A DNA stretch of 64,000 nt from Maea johnstoni. Its lineage: Eukaryota > Annelida > Polychaeta > Spionida > Magelonidae. The position numbers were made by a program, and so were the translations under genes. Where the stretch lies: the NCBI GenBank assembly GCA_963942565.1, contig OZ012699.1, forward strand, positions 26,409,371 through 26,473,370, in the 5' to 3' direction. This document shows, one piece after another, positions 35,564 to 47,700 of the stretch. The notes under the pieces are model-generated. The model searched no databases, was not told the DNA's origin, and saw nothing but the letters and a program-made list of their open reading frames with translations. The stretch's first letter is position 1. Each line of letters begins with the position of its first letter.

Positions 35564-36538
35564 TCAGACATTAAGGTTTTCCTGTTTTACAATTATGCCA
35601 TTGGCATTTTCCTTCAACTCTTGCTTTATTGGGGGACACTGTATTTTAACAACATGGTTTTCCTGTTTAACTGATATGCTACTGACATTTTCCTCCAACT
35701 CTTGCTTTATTGGGACACATTGTCCTTTAACAACTGTCCATTGCCTCGGACCTGGTAACGGTTGGACAATTTTAGTAGTTTCTCCACTGTGTATCCTCTC
35801 ATGCTTAACCAGATTAGAAGAGCGTACGAATGCCTTGTCACATTCATTGCACTCGAAAAGTGTTTCACCTCTGTGTATCCGCTTATGATTTTCCAGAGCA
35901 AAAGACTGTTTGAATGCCTTGCCACATTCAGTGCACTGGTAAGGTCGTTTCCCACTGTGTATCCTCTTGTGCATTACCAGACCAGAAGAGCGTAGATATG
36001 CCTTATCACATTCATTGCACTGGAAAGGCTTTTCCCCCCTGTGTATCCTCTTATGTAGTTCCAAATGAGAAGATTCGAAAAATACCTTCTCACATTCATC
36101 ACACTGGAAGGGTCTTTCGCCAATATGTATCCGTTTATGCTGTACAAGACCAGACGGTTGTAGGAATGTTTTGTCACATTCATTGCACTGGAAGGATATT
36201 TCATAACGGTGTACCCTCTTATGCTGTACCAGATGAGACGAGTTTGTGAATGCCTTGTCACATTCATTGCATTGGAAAGGTTTTTCACCACTGTGTACCC
36301 TCTTATGCTGTACTGAATTGCCAGGGCATGCAGAGATTGTACTAGATTCATTGCTATGAGAAGGCTTTTTTTCAGTTTGCACCAGATTATATCTTGCCAG
36401 ATAAGATGGTCTTGCGAAGACGTTTTCATGAAGGTCCCCAGAGTGTATTTTCTTGTGCCTTATCAGATTGGATGAACATTCATATGATTTGTTTAGTTCA
36501 TCGCAAGAAATGCCTCTTTCCCCACAGTCTGAAGACAT
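35564..36538 (-). CDS. ZNF-B, poly-C2H2 zinc-finger protein
   Basis: The product is a 324-residue probable DNA-binding nuclear protein, starting at the same MSSD methionine as its paralogues. Residues 1-88 are a shortened version of the decayed N-terminal finger region. Residues 89 to about 254 hold six intact C2H2 fingers. Contact positions (-1,2,3,6) read NSHQ, QSGQ, ESHL, RSGM, QFAN and RSNK. The tail keeps all four IKQE/VKQE motifs and differs from that of ZNF-A at only a handful of residues. Two linkers deviate from TGERPF-type (HRYEISF and HSGKRPY). Flanking DNA is almost identical to that of ZNF-A, yet the fingers and their number are very different, so the array has turned over since duplication. 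Confidence 0.95.
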   Translation of the reverse strand: MSSDCGERGISCDELNKSYECSSNLIRHKKIHSGDLHENVFARPSYLARYNLVQTEKKPSHSNESSTISACPGNSVQHKRVHSGEKPFQCNECDKAFTNSSHLVQHKRVHRYEISFQCNECDKTFLQPSGLVQHKRIHIGERPFQCDECEKVFFESSHLELHKRIHRGEKPFQCNECDKAYLRSSGLVMHKRIHSGKRPYQCTECGKAFKQSFALENHKRIHRGETLFECNECDKAFVRSSNLVKHERIHSGETTKIVQPLPGPRQWTVVKGQCVPIKQELEENVSSISVKQENHVVKIQCPPIKQELKENANGIIVKQENLNV

Positions 36539-36940
36539 GGTAGGTGCTTATAACAAAGACTTCACTTACAAATCCAGTCTCCCTCTCCGCAGAATTTTCC
36601 CTTGCAGCAAAATTAGGTTTAAAGTTCTCCTAGTCACTGCTCTTCAGGTTGTTTCTAGAATTTACGGTCTATTGACTATGACATGGGAATGGAAGCCTAA
36701 ACTCTGAAAATAGTGGAGCTTTATCTTTTGGGTTCTGCATATATTCTCCTTCAACGATTTTCCAACCGTTGATACCTGGGATTTTATCGTAGATACATAG
36801 AATAGAGCCCATCACCCGATATTTCTCTCCCCAATGCAGAAATGATGAACTTTTGACTTTGCCCTTGATTGATTTTGGCCTTCGTGGGGCGATGTCCATT
36901 CACAAAGTAGTTTGGTTGATGCAATCATCACTTCATGGAT
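36539..36940 (-). other. Upstream conserved exon-like region of ZNF-B, with a 76-codon upstream ORF
   Basis: The minus-strand acceptor-like TCTGTTTTTAG ends at 36941. From the ATG at 36899 a 76-codon frame (MDIAPRRPKSIKGKVKSSSF...) runs to 36669 and stops about 130 bases before the ZNF-B ATG. Compared with ZNF-A and ZNF-C, roughly 110 bp is missing here, and this loss lengthens the frame from 48 to 76 codons. ZNF-C has no matching ATG. I read it as 5' untranslated exon with an upstream ORF. A protein-coding role is possible but unsupported. Confidence 0.5.
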
Positions 36941-36942
36941 CT

Positions 36943-37440
36943 AAAAACAGAACAAGGAAAATAGGCACTTTAAGTAGATTCTGGATTAGTTTGATTTACA
37001 TACCTGGTGGGTTCACAGTGAATATAGGGTACAGGGTAATTTTGCACTAATTGCGACATGGATGTGAAAAGAAATCTAATGATCACATACAATACATATC
37101 TATATATTGATACCGAGTTTTCTGACCTTTAGTAACGGATGTCAGAAATCCTGACAATTGCGGAATCTTCCTACCACCCTGCTCCACTATGGTCTAAAGA
37201 TTGGCAATAAGGGTTTTTTAGTTTGTCGAAGTGGTGCATTTACAGTATATTTCTTCATGATTATATTTCACAGGCATGGTGGCGCCATCTATTTTCAAGA
37301 GAGTATGCATCGTTGGTTTCCATGACAATGTGGATGAGAAAAATGAATGTGATTTTGAGCTAAGCCTTTGCTGTGCACTGGGGCTAGTTAGTGTACTGAA
37401 GATCTGGTTAATTTGCCGAATTTGCCTTTTTCAGAATTTG
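36943..37440. other. Upstream intron-like DNA of unit B
   Basis: The stretch aligns with 10097-10621. Homology then jumps to the counterpart of 12757, marking the 2.1 kb difference between the units. Confidence 0.55.
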
Positions 37441-37699
37441 CCTTCTTTGTGGATCTAGATCTTTCACTATATTTGGATATTGGAAAATATCAAAATGCAT
37501 ACATATTTCATAACACATTTATAAACTCACACATCTTGTCTCGATACATATCTTATCAAGATAATATCTCCTAGACTGTATTATTTTCGTCTGGAGGGCC
37601 AATTAACTTGGTTACACTAATGCCTAGTACCCACAATGCCAATTGACTGCCCGGCAATCCTCGGATACAATCATGCTGAAATATAATTTGTTGTGCCAG

Positions 37700-37820
37700 A
37701 ACATTGAAAGCCAAAAGATAGCATAAAGGGAAGATTGGCTGTTACCCGTAGTCAGAGTTGCTTGAACTAACTCTGAACAGATGACCAATGGCATCGTATA
37801 TCTTTATATCATATCAGTTC
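37700..37820. repeat. Repeat R1c, left part
   Basis: The copy runs from AAGCCAAAAGATAGCATAAAG to GGCATCGTATATCTTTATATC. It is then interrupted by 2.6 kb and resumes at about 40425. It lies 1.2 kb upstream of the ZNF-B start in gene orientation. Confidence 0.85.
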
Positions 37821-38280
37821 AACAATATTGCACCTTACGTATGCATCTGATGTTTTTACTGCGGACGTCTATTTGATGCATCTCGTAGATTCGCTATAGC
37901 ACTCTATGAAACATATAACTTCTACCGAAATCTCATATCTAGTACAATTTTTGACCCTCTTAAGTTGCCAAAATATGTAACATACACCATTCCCCTACGA
38001 GGCACACGCATGGCAGTATTAGAAAAGTGGTGGAAAACGTATTTATTCATCCACAGCCGAGTTTAAAGTGCCGCCATTTTGAAAATTTGATTATAAAATT
38101 TTAATTTATTGTAAAAAAAAATTGTAGAGTGCTGAATTTTACTTTACAGGGAATGTAGACAGATTTGAACTAGAGATTCTCGTTTGAATATTTCAGTGAC
38201 ATCATATCTTTATGTTTATTATCTAATTTCTAATGTTCATCATATTATATTGTAGTCTTTTTGTTTCTGGCATAGTCATT

Positions 38281-39968
38281 CAGGGTTGGGTTTCTTCCGG
38301 AAGAAACTTATTTCTTCCAGGACAACGGAAGAAACATGGTTTCTTCCGTATTTTTCCACTTTCTTCCGGAAGAAATGGAAGAATGGGATCTATGATAAGA
38401 ATTGAAAAAACTATGGGTTATGAATAACATTAATGGGCAGATAATAACAAACAAAAAGATCTGAGGTAGAATAGTTTATATATGCCATTATAATCTTGAA
38501 TATATTACATCAATTCCTGTCACACTTAGTTTAACCCTTGCAAATTTGCCCTTGTAAATTTGTTTTATCTGATAGATACCTTGCACATACATGACCCTTT
38601 ACATACTAGTTTAACCTTATATATATACTGATTTAAGTTAACCATACAAAGTTATTTAGTAAGAAAACAGAGAGATAACATCTTCTTAACTCATTAACAT
38701 GAGTGTCATACACCTTGACTAAATAGAAATATCTTGATAGCAAAGCAATATTTTGAGACACATATTTCCAGTAGTTAACCATACACAAACGGGTGCAAAA
38801 GTGAGAAAACATCCTCTTAACCCATTCACATGTGAATCATACACCTGGCCTGACTCTTATAGTAATATCTTAAGAACAATGCAACATTTGAGAAATATTT
38901 AGTTGAAAGTTATTCTTACTCTTGTGTTTAGCAAACACTCATACAATAAGTAATGTTCTAGTTTTCCACACAATCTGTGTACTCCTGTTGCTAATCTGTT
39001 GATTGATGCTGATTACTGTTCAGCTATCTCTGTCTAAAGACAAACTGTTTCTTTATAACTTGAGTTAAGACATTAACATTGGATTAGTTTCATATCCAGG
39101 TTGCTGGTCCATTATATACACAGGGTTCACATTAACTATGGATGTTGAAAAGAAGCAGTTAAGCTACTTAGTCAGATCCTTTCTAATAGCAATTCAATGG
39201 GATTAACTATACAATTAGAGGCATTTACACTTGACCTACATAGGGTTAAACTAATAATCCAGGTCCTCCTTTCCCCTTAACATCCTATAGCAGAAAACAA
39301 GTTTGGCTGCTTTTTCTACCCCAAGACGGTTGCGGATCTTGTTGTGGATGAGTCCAAATGATGAAAAGATTCTCTCAATGGATGCAGATGATGCACAAGC
39401 AGAGTGCAGCTGTATCATAAGTTCAACTACCCGGTAGTCCTTCTGACAAAGCAGCATACTTCAGGTTACAGGGTTAATGCTGCCCACCTTGAAAAAGGAT
39501 GCTGGGAAGGGGTCTGACCGGCATTGAAATCCTATTGCTGTGGCAAGGTACTCTGGATTTTCCTGAAGAACTTCTGCACATCCACAACATGCTTCATGAT
39601 GGTGGGTGGGGTGATGTCCTGACCGAGCAGATTTAGCTAATTTGAGTGGTTTAAGCTACTTTATTTTATTCAGACATGTATACCTTATTTAGTTGAGTAC
39701 ATGGAAACCATGCTTATCATACCATAAGGCATATTACTAACATGTCAATTTGAGGGATTTAAGATTCCTCATTGTTTTCTATTTAAGTGCTGCTCATTTG
39801 CTATCATACTATTCCTTATCATCTATAAGAAAAACTCAAAGAAAACTGGAAGAGATAGGTTTCTTCCAAAACATTGGAAGAAATGGAAGAAACATATTTC
39901 TTCCAGGACGGAAGAAACCGGATTTTTCCATGGAAGAAACCGCCCCTCGGAAGAAACTGCCAACCCTG
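38281..39968 (-). mobile_element. Deleted hAT transposon with 8-bp target duplication
   Basis: The ends CAGGGTTGG and CCAACCCTG are flanked by TAGTCATT at 38273-38280 and 39969-39976. Both ends carry many TTTCTTCC / GGAAGAAA words. At 1688 bp it is too short to be complete and keeps only the transposase C-terminus (39251-39457). It is a classic non-autonomous deletion derivative. Confidence 0.95.
39251..39457 (-). pseudogene. hAT transposase C-terminal dimerisation domain fragment
   Basis: The 68-residue frame contains SACASSASIERIFSSFG followed by HNKIRNRLGVEKAAKLVF, which matches the hAT dimerisation domain (SSAxxERxFSxxG...RNRLxxEKxxxLxF). Just upstream on the same strand the same frame reads ENPEYLATAIGFQCRSDPF and KVGSINPVT, typical of hAT sequence shortly before this domain. 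One TGA separates that segment from this frame. The BED zinc finger and the RNase H-like catalytic core are absent, so no active transposase can be made here. Confidence 0.9.
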
Positions 39969-40424
39969 TAGTCATTGAATATTCATACATTCCGTATGAC
40001 ACCTCTGTGTTTTACATGAAACCCGTTCTGCACATGCCTATTGTGCGTATTGTGGTTCCGTTCCGAGTGGCTTAATTTTGTAAACAAGTAATGTTAGTAC
40101 AAACTCGTATTAATTTATCAAAAGAACAAATTCTATTTCAATTTGATTAGCGATATATATAAACTAATGTCTCTACCAAATTGTGAGACGAAATGTGTAC
40201 CAGTCGTGTTTGAATAGTAAAATCGGAAATCATGTATATTACCCTGAACAATACTAGTAGCTAGTATTGTAACATTACTGGTAGATAATACTGGTCTACA
40301 ATACTGGTAGTCAATTGCCATTTTGGGTGGAGTGTTATTAGGATCAGCCAGGTTTAGCAGTAATCTGCCTCAGGGAATTTTCGGAAGTACACACTCTTGT
40401 AAATGACTACATGAGTATATACTT

Positions 40425-40800
40425 CGAAATCGGTTGGGTTCGAGTTGACTTGCTTGATTACTCACATACCATTATACCATAAGTGAAATATTTGCCCTGC
40501 AGCCTCTCCAATCAAATGTTGCTATTTCTATTGTGTTGAAATGTCTCTGAGATCGATTCATCATCTGCAAGCATACAGAAGTGACTTGATAGCGCAGGAG
40601 ATATAGAAATGCACGTAAAGCCGTGATTACCTATCTGGGTCAGATGTGGTTAGAGAGAGCAAATCCTCCGAGACTCTAGCCAATAGAAATACAGCGCGTC
40701 ATGAGTCACTAGACTGGTGGCGACCCCTACATTTCCCTTTGAGAAGATTATGGCGCGGTCCGTGCGAGATTGACGCTAACGCGTTACCCTAACCTCATAC
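40425..40800. repeat. Repeat R1c, right part, with a stub of a third unit
   Basis: R1 resumes at GGGTTCGAGTTGACTTGC and ends with ACGCGTTACCCTAACCTC. The first few tens of bases of the unit (AACCCATTTTTGTTTTCTGG) follow to about 40830 and then homology stops. The third R1 is therefore followed by a truncated start of another unit, as expected for unequal exchange between R1 copies or an abandoned third unit. Confidence 0.8.
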
Positions 40801-40830
40801 AGAACCCATTTTTGTTTTCTGGTACTACAC

Positions 40831-41217
40831 GTTTTTAGGACAAAAATACATGTATTAAAATACATGTATTACTACAATTCTAATAGGTACGAGAACCGTC
40901 CAAAAGTTATTTTCCTATTGCTGGCCAAATGATGACGTAAGTCAAGGGGGCTGGAGACATTCGTTCTTAGTAAGACTTCCATGGATAAATTGACCAATAC
41001 TTCGGTCAATGTAATTGCACAAGCAAATACCAATAAAACATATTTCATAAAAGGTGAGGCTTTGTAGACGTCAAATATTCTAATCTTGCAGTGTGACATC
41101 TTCATATCTTTACGGGGGTGTGGCTGAAAGGCGGAGATGAGGATTTCTGGTACATCTGTTATTGCAAACTACCTCCAAGCTTCAGTAAAGTTGATGTTCA
41201 AATATTTCATAGAAAAT
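40831..41217. other. Unrecognised DNA
   Basis: A 77-codon minus-strand frame at 40872-41105 (MKMSHCKIRIFDVYK...) has a hydrophobic stretch (YVLLVFACAITLTEVLV) but matches no family I know. It is probably incidental. Confidence 0.35.
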
Positions 41218-41218
41218 A

Positions 41219-41402
41219 TCCTTGGGCACGTAGTACTTTATTGTTTTTACTTGAATTTTGTTCCAAGAGGAATTTAGAGGTATTTAAAATCATGATCAAT
41301 ATATCTTTTTTGAATTTCACCTTTGCTTCATTTTTGAAGTCACATTAAGAAATAACTAGAGCAGATACCAAAAAAGTAAAAGTTAATCTACGTGCCCAAG
41401 GA
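41219..41402. mobile_element. 184-bp MITE with TCCTTGGGCACGTAG ends
   Basis: The 15-bp inverted repeats TCCTTGGGCACGTAG / CTACGTGCCCAAGGA are perfect. Beyond them the arms share AT-rich TTTTTACTT words. The flanking AT on both sides may be part of the inverted repeat or a 2-bp duplication. No coding content. Confidence 0.75.
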
Positions 41403-42774
41403 TGTTTTTAATCATGTACACTGAAGTAAGATTTCAGCTTTCTAGGATCATTATTAAATGAATGAGATCGTAAAAAACGAGAAGTATGGTGATTTCAGAA
41501 AGCTGTATAAATGCATTTTTGATAAGTGCAACCCTGCGTTTCCTACAGTGTAATGTGATTTTCTGCCCCCTTATAATAAAAAAACTTAAAGAATTAATTG
41601 CGAATAAGAATATGATTTGCTTGTATTGGTAGAATGGTTTGAATATTTAATGATTTACATGATACCTTAATTACTGGAGTAAAAACTGATTTTTAGAGAA
41701 GATATTGAGGTTTCTAGTTGTAGAGGCAGGCACCCCTGGTTAGTGCTGCTCCCCCAATTGGACAGATAACAGGCTAATTGGAGGTGATTCTGGAGGTGAT
41801 TCCATTTCACTATATAAGTACTCTGAAGTGCAAGTATGGGGCATATTAATTTAATTTCTCCCATCTTTCCATAGCAATTAGAAGCGCTATCAGCACTACA
41901 TGTACTACGTCTATGGAAATATTTGGCTAAAGTTGAACCCTTGGCCTCCAATATGTATATGTGAGAGGAATAATGCTTTTTTTTTCTAATCAAAAAATGA
42001 AAAATGGAATAGATACCTCATGCTTGAAACTGGAGGAGGCAGATCCATAGCAGCACTGAAACTTTGGAGAGCATTATGAAGATGTTACAAGAATTATTCT
42101 GGTGTTTACCATAACCCCTTTTAATTGGGTGAAAGCACATCTCGATTGCATCTCAATTACTCTGTTTAAATTTGGCTAGATGAACCGAAATTGTAGAATG
42201 CATGTGCCGTAAAGGGTAAACTCATCTTGGGAAATTCTTTCCAGCGTGGTAACATCTCTTAGAAAATAACCTCCCCTGCAGTATGGATTTAACCCAGAAC
42301 CCCCCCCCCCCCTCCCAGGAAAGTTCAAAAACTCTTTTAAACAATTTGAAAAAGAAAAATGCTAAATATTGCTTATCGGTTGAATCAACCACCTGTCTAC
42401 TATAGGGCTTACCATTTTCACCATTCAACAATGATACACTGTAAGACGGATCGCAGTCTCTACATGTGCAGACTACGTTAGAAGTTTGTATTGGCATTAA
42501 CCTGGTTGAAAATGCAATCAGAGTTTCTACTGCTGATCCTTAAGCTGTCCATCTACTGGATCGCAAACTCTACCATGGCATATGCGGGAGAGATACTAGT
42601 AGTTTAATCCATCAATGTTCCCCACCAATCTAAAAGTTGCCCTACTTGTTCTGAAAATTAGGCATTTGGCTGTAAGAATGTGGTGTTGACTGGAGGTACA
42701 ATTTGATATGTCACATGACTATGATAGATCTAAATTTTGTAAAATTATCAAAGATGAACAACCTGGTACGGGCC
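41403..42774. other. Unrecognised AT-rich DNA
   Basis: I see no gene, repeat array or element ends. A C run lies near 42300-42312. Minus-strand frames at 41667-41993 and 42222-42497 have no recognisable domain. Confidence 0.4.
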
Positions 42775-43004
42775 TTAACCAATTAACACCCAGAGCAGCC
42801 AAAACAGGCCTGACAATTTTGGAATTATTTTTCTAACAAAAGCGTTTTTTGGATAATAATTGAAAGAGAAATGTTAAGGAGAAGTCAAACAACACCTTTC
42901 CTTCAAATATTTTATGAACTTTTGCTTAATTCCCAAGTTATTCTGAAAAGTATGAGAGTGGCAGACGATACTTTGCAGGGGATCTTTGAGTGTGAATGGG
43001 TTAA
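42775..43004. mobile_element. Diverged MITE of the TTAACCCATTAA family
   Basis: The ends TTAACCAATTAACACC and GTGTGAATGGGTTAA, plus the internal TCCTTCAAATATTTTATG phrase, match the elements at 7532 and 34795. It lies outside the duplication, so it is an independent insertion and confirms that the family is dispersed. Confidence 0.72.
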
Positions 43005-44090
43005 GCCAATATTTACCATCACAGTTTGACATTTGTAAGGAAAATCGCAATTACAAAAATTACAATTTAGGCATTAGTGGAACAATAAGGGACAGCCAGA
43101 GACCTAGTATGAGTGTATTGCTGTCACCGTTGTCAACTGAAGTTATAATTTTTTAAATGATACAGATAAATTAACAATGTATATTCTGTATTTCCTATTT
43201 ATGTAATCTCTCATAGGTGAAAGTTGACCGTCCATTGTTCCTGATGTTTCATGTATGTACACTTTAATGGGGTAAGACCCAAATAAAATATCATCTTATC
43301 TGATCTTTTATACATACAAGGGTAAAGGAACATATGTTTATTCACTCAACAAGTTATCTTATTGAAAACCATTGCATCAAGGCTATCCAATTCGTAAAAA
43401 TGTGTAATCTTGAATTAAGATATCTGGTTGCTCATCTAAGGTGTAATGAAGAGTGATCCCCACGCTGACTTGGAGGTGAAGTGGCACCACCTAAAGGGAA
43501 TGTGGTTGAGATATGCTGTATTCAAACTAGACCTGTTTTGTATCATCCAGATACAGTCCGATACAAGGTGATAGGAGTGGAAATGAAAGGAATGGAAAGT
43601 AGTATGAAGCCAGTGGCGCTGGGCGCAACACAGCGCAAAGGTTAGGCAGGTATGGTAGGGGAATGGATCCGTGCGCCAAAATATGTAGGGTGGCGCAGGG
43701 ATCCATGTCTCAAGGGGAATGGATAGAGATGAAATAGTTATGAAATATGAGGAATATGGGTAATATTTCGCTGTTTCGCTATTCAATGACTTACCGTAAA
43801 ATCGTTCCCCTTTTTCGACATATTAGCTAAAAGTACACGGCGCGAAAATATCCCAAAAATTTCCCCATATATAAGCTTTAGACAATCTTTCAATCGCACG
43901 GATGACTTTATTTTATGGCCGCTCAGTTTCATCAATAAACTCGCTGCCATAAACCGTTATTACGAAGAATTTTGTTCTGGCACTTTTCCCTATACACCTA
44001 GAATATTGCCAACTTGGCAAGTAGCACAATGCTGAACCTATTAATGTCCTACGGACGACGTGCTACCCTACCGCACGTCGGATGCCGGGG
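43005..44090. other. Unrecognised DNA
   Basis: A 116-codon minus-strand frame (43436-43786) is the longest here. It shows no domain, signal peptide or biased composition suggesting a gene, and I do not call it. Confidence 0.4.
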
Positions 44091-47000
44091 TGGGTCTAGA
44101 CGCGAGGTTCCGGAACCCGCCGATAGGCGGCTTCAAACACGTCGAATGCCTTTGTGGAACGCCTTGGATTGTTTCATTACCGAAAACTTGGTTCTTCCAG
44201 TTATGTATGATAGCGTCCACTCTGTTTTGGTCAAACAGCATGGATACATACAATGGACTAATTGTACTAAGAACACACTTTTAGGAAATTAAATAACCTT
44301 TTTTAAATCAGTGAAATTAGCGATTTTACAGTTTTGATGACGTCACAGGTAATTGGAAGCTAATTATAATATGCTAATTATAATAGGTGGCGACGCTTAG
44401 CGGGCGTTCATTTACACTACAGACCTGTAGTGTAAATGAACGCCGAACACGAACACGTTACAGTCAACCTCCCACCCCTTACTACACCCATTCTACTGCC
44501 GACACATGGCACCCAACCCTAGTTCCGAAAAACTCTGGACGTTCGTGCGCCAATTCTCTGATTGTGCTGTCTTGACAGCTATACCAATAATTTTAGCAGC
44601 GCGCACACATCTCCAGTAATAGTCTCTTAGCGGATCAAGTGGACAACGAGTGATCACGTGACCACACAAATAACCCGACAGTGCGTTTATTACACACTTC
44701 TAAGCATTCTGTTATTATCGTCTGTCAGTGGAATGTTGAATCCGTGGCGTCTTTAGTGTTTAGGCGCCCTATATGTTGGTTATAGGCGTGATCTTATACG
44801 GAATTTTTCTTGACGAAGTGTTGGGATACACCTATGTTGTTCGGTGATTGCGGCGAGTAGCGATGCGAAGTGATACTATGCGTAGCGGGATCTCTGGGTA
44901 GGAGAATGATCGTCTGGTACTTTTTTTTTTAAATGTACAATGTGTTTTATCACGCTAAAAAAGATATTATCATGATTGTCTGTCAATAAAATGCTGTAGA
45001 TAAAATGTTGAATGTTTGGCGTCGCTTGTGTCTTAATCATAAACAAATGGAGATTACCTGTTCGTTGTTGTTCGGCGTGTCTCGTGACCGCATGTGTATA
45101 GACTATAGAGCCAGTCCTTCCAGTCGCGTGCGCGTAAAATTTGAATTGGATAGACTGGTGTCAGTTCCTTTGAACTGTTGTGCGCCAACAATTAGGGGGA
45201 GGGGGGCGGCGGGGTAGGCTGTTGCCGTTCAGCTGGGTGGACTCGTGCATGAAGCACACATCATATCATGGGATCACATCTAACTACAACAAAAGCTCGT
45301 TTGTTCAAGGTATCAATAGAGTGTGGTGAGATACAACTATAACAGCCATTGACATGCGGTCGCGGGCGCCTTTCTCCGCACAACTTCGCGTTTTCCATCA
45401 AAATATTTCATGCTCAATGCACACTTTTCCTTCTAGAATTGAGTCCTTCTGGATCAACTTCTCATTTTACTGATGTCTCTGTTATGGCTTGGACTAGCAA
45501 CATGCTGCTATACTATGATGAAAATAGTGACCTCATGGCACTAATTTTAGAACATGTCTGACTGGTCAATTTTCCCCATGATGGCAGGTCTACGATGGTG
45601 CACGTGTGAAATAGACTTCTTTTTGAAACAACACTTTTTGGGGGGGAGGGAAAATCAAAAACTTCATTTTTACCTGAATGCAAATGCTACAGAGGGAGGG
45701 TAAATTAAACTATTTCTACCCGACGACTCAAGAGGGAAAGGAGAACAAACATACTTATGGAATTTACATCACAAACACCTCATTCACCAAAAGTGGTTTC
45801 TTTCTATACTACGTTTAAGGCATCGTTTAGTAGCAAAAAATAATGTTGTTGATTATAAAACGTTTCCGTTTTGGGTCCCTCAAATTGTTATGACTCATTA
45901 TCTATAACCGAGATTGTGAACCAAATGTTATGTATCCATAACTATATATCCAACATAACCTAACAGAAAATTCATAAGTGCATTGTGGAGTTCGTAAGTT
46001 AGTGCTGGTAGCTTTGTTGGAATCAATACGCAACACCATGTCAATGATGAAACACAGAAGCTTTATTTCCCGTACCACATACATCAACCTCTTTTGCAGT
46101 TGAACTTTTGCGATCGACAGGAAATAATTTGAGACCCAAATTACTCATCTGAATACACTACATAGGCATTTCAGAAACACATCTGCTAAAAACACTTAGT
46201 CTTCAATTAGCATGTACATAGTTTCCAATACCAACATAATTGGGTTCGACAAACCAAATAAGATTAAATAGATAACCAAGAATTACCCGTATCTAGCATA
46301 TCACAAATCCAGACCCGAACTACTTGGTAAACAAAATCGGCTCCGACATGCATACTCATGCAAAACGTCATATTTACACACTTCCGGCAAGTTAGATAAT
46401 CCACAACATTAATCGTAACTAATGTGTCTTTCAAAATTGCTGGTGTAGCATTCTGTACAAGATAATAATGACAATAGATACATTGGTTAATTATTAAATT
46501 TGCTATATTTCTAGGTAATTGTGACATTTCTTTATTTGATTTTTTCTTTCATAGTATCTTTCCATATTGTTTTCATGGACTTAAAAATTTTCATCTGAAA
46601 ATTAACGATGTTTTAAAAGTTTCTGTGTTCTTATAAGAGTCACCATGAATAATGTTCAGAAAACAATTAATTGATTTAAAACTAATCTTGATAACTTGTG
46701 TTTTCAGATCTTTTAAACACCATAATACATCTTTCCAAAGCATTTTGTTTGAAGTACATGCAACTTCGGCTAGCCAGAATCAAAGAAACCAGATTTTCAG
46801 CCCAGTCATATGGCTACGCTGGTTCCTAGTACATGCTATACAATCTAAGGCTTGGGCACAGTCATCAAAGCCAGATTTTCTTATCCAGACTCGACCCAAA
46901 CAAAAATACGGGTCCCCTCTATAGCCGTGTAGCAAACCTACATGTGCGACATCAAGCTAGTGCATATAGTGCAACCTCCTGGCAAAGATGCAGGCGCAGA

Positions 47001-47456
47001 TCCAGAGTTTCTCGGAACTAGGGTTGGATGCCATGTGTCGGCAGTAGAATGGGTGTAGTAGAGGGGGGGGGGGGGGGGGGGGAGGTTGACTGTAACATGT
47101 TCGTGTTCGGCGTTCATTTACACTACAGTAGTCTGTAGTGTAAATGAACGCCGCTACGCGTCGCCACCGTCGCGTTCTATAATTAGCTTCCAATTACTTG
47201 TGACGTCATCAAAACTGTAAAATCGCTAATTTCACTGATTTAAAAAAGGTTATTTAATTTCCTAAAAGTGTATTCTTAGTACAATTGTTCCATTGAATGT
47301 ATCCATGCTGTTTGACCAAAACATCTATTGGACGCTATCATACATAACTGGAAGAACCAAGTTTTCTTTAATGAAACAATCCATGGCGTTCCACTAAGGC
47401 ATTTGACGTCTTTGAAGCCGCCTATCGGTGGGTTCCGGAACCTCGCGTCCAGCCCA
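44091..47456. mobile_element. 3.4 kb foldback element with 0.46 kb arms
   Basis: The left arm 44091-44553 and right arm about 46988-47456 are inverted copies. They start with TGGG(T/C)CT(A/G)GACGCGAGG and GTTCCGGAACCC. Each arm contains a complete internal hairpin of about 20-bp arms (44403-44444 and 47109-47152, GGCGTTCATTTACACTACAG). The loop of about 2.4 kb is unrecognised. The right arm carries a 20-bp G run where the left has CCCACCCC. No target duplication is evident and no transposase is seen. Confidence 0.85.
44554..46987. other. Loop region of the foldback, no gene recognised
   Basis: There are several frames of 60-90 codons on both strands (for example 46264-46527 minus and 46652-46924 plus), none with a recognisable domain. 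If the foldback is a transposon, this may be cargo or residual body. Confidence 0.4.
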
Positions 47457-47700
47457 GTTTGCATCGATGCACGTGCATCGATCAATTCTGAAAGTGCATC
47501 GTTTCATATCAACGTGCATCGGTCAATTTCTAAGTCCACGCTCACCATTTCCTGAATTTTTGGGGAAGCAGTGGTGGCGATCCTACTATGGGAGGTTAGA
47601 TTTTTACGCAATGGCGTCTGTCTCTGTAGAGCAGGAAGTAAATGACTGTAAATGTGTATAATCGAGGGCTCTGGACGACCAGGCTAGCTAGTATTCTCAG
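47457..47700 (+). repeat. Inverted relative of the 4560-4812 repeat
   Basis: The stretch contains GCATCGATGCACGTGCATCG, the RLDFYAMASVSVEQEVN-encoding phrase and CCAGGCTAGCTAGTATTCTC, in the opposite orientation to the copies in units A and B. It immediately abuts the right arm of the foldback, so the foldback may have inserted into it or mobilised it. Confidence 0.6.

Larger units (their letters stand above)
37821..40424. mobile_element. 2.6 kb insertion in R1c (contains a hAT element)
   Basis: Relative to intact R1 copies, about 2.6 kb replaces a few tens of bases of R1. Apart from the hAT at 38281-39968, the outer parts (37821-38272 and 39977-40424) show no gene or inverted ends that I can identify. 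The outer sequence may be an older element whose ends are no longer clear, or an insertion that came with a small deletion. Confidence 0.55.

Noticed and set aside
43436-43786. 116-codon minus-strand frame as a gene
   Set aside because: No domain, no conserved counterpart in the window, and composition rich in aromatic and His residues as expected of chance frames here.
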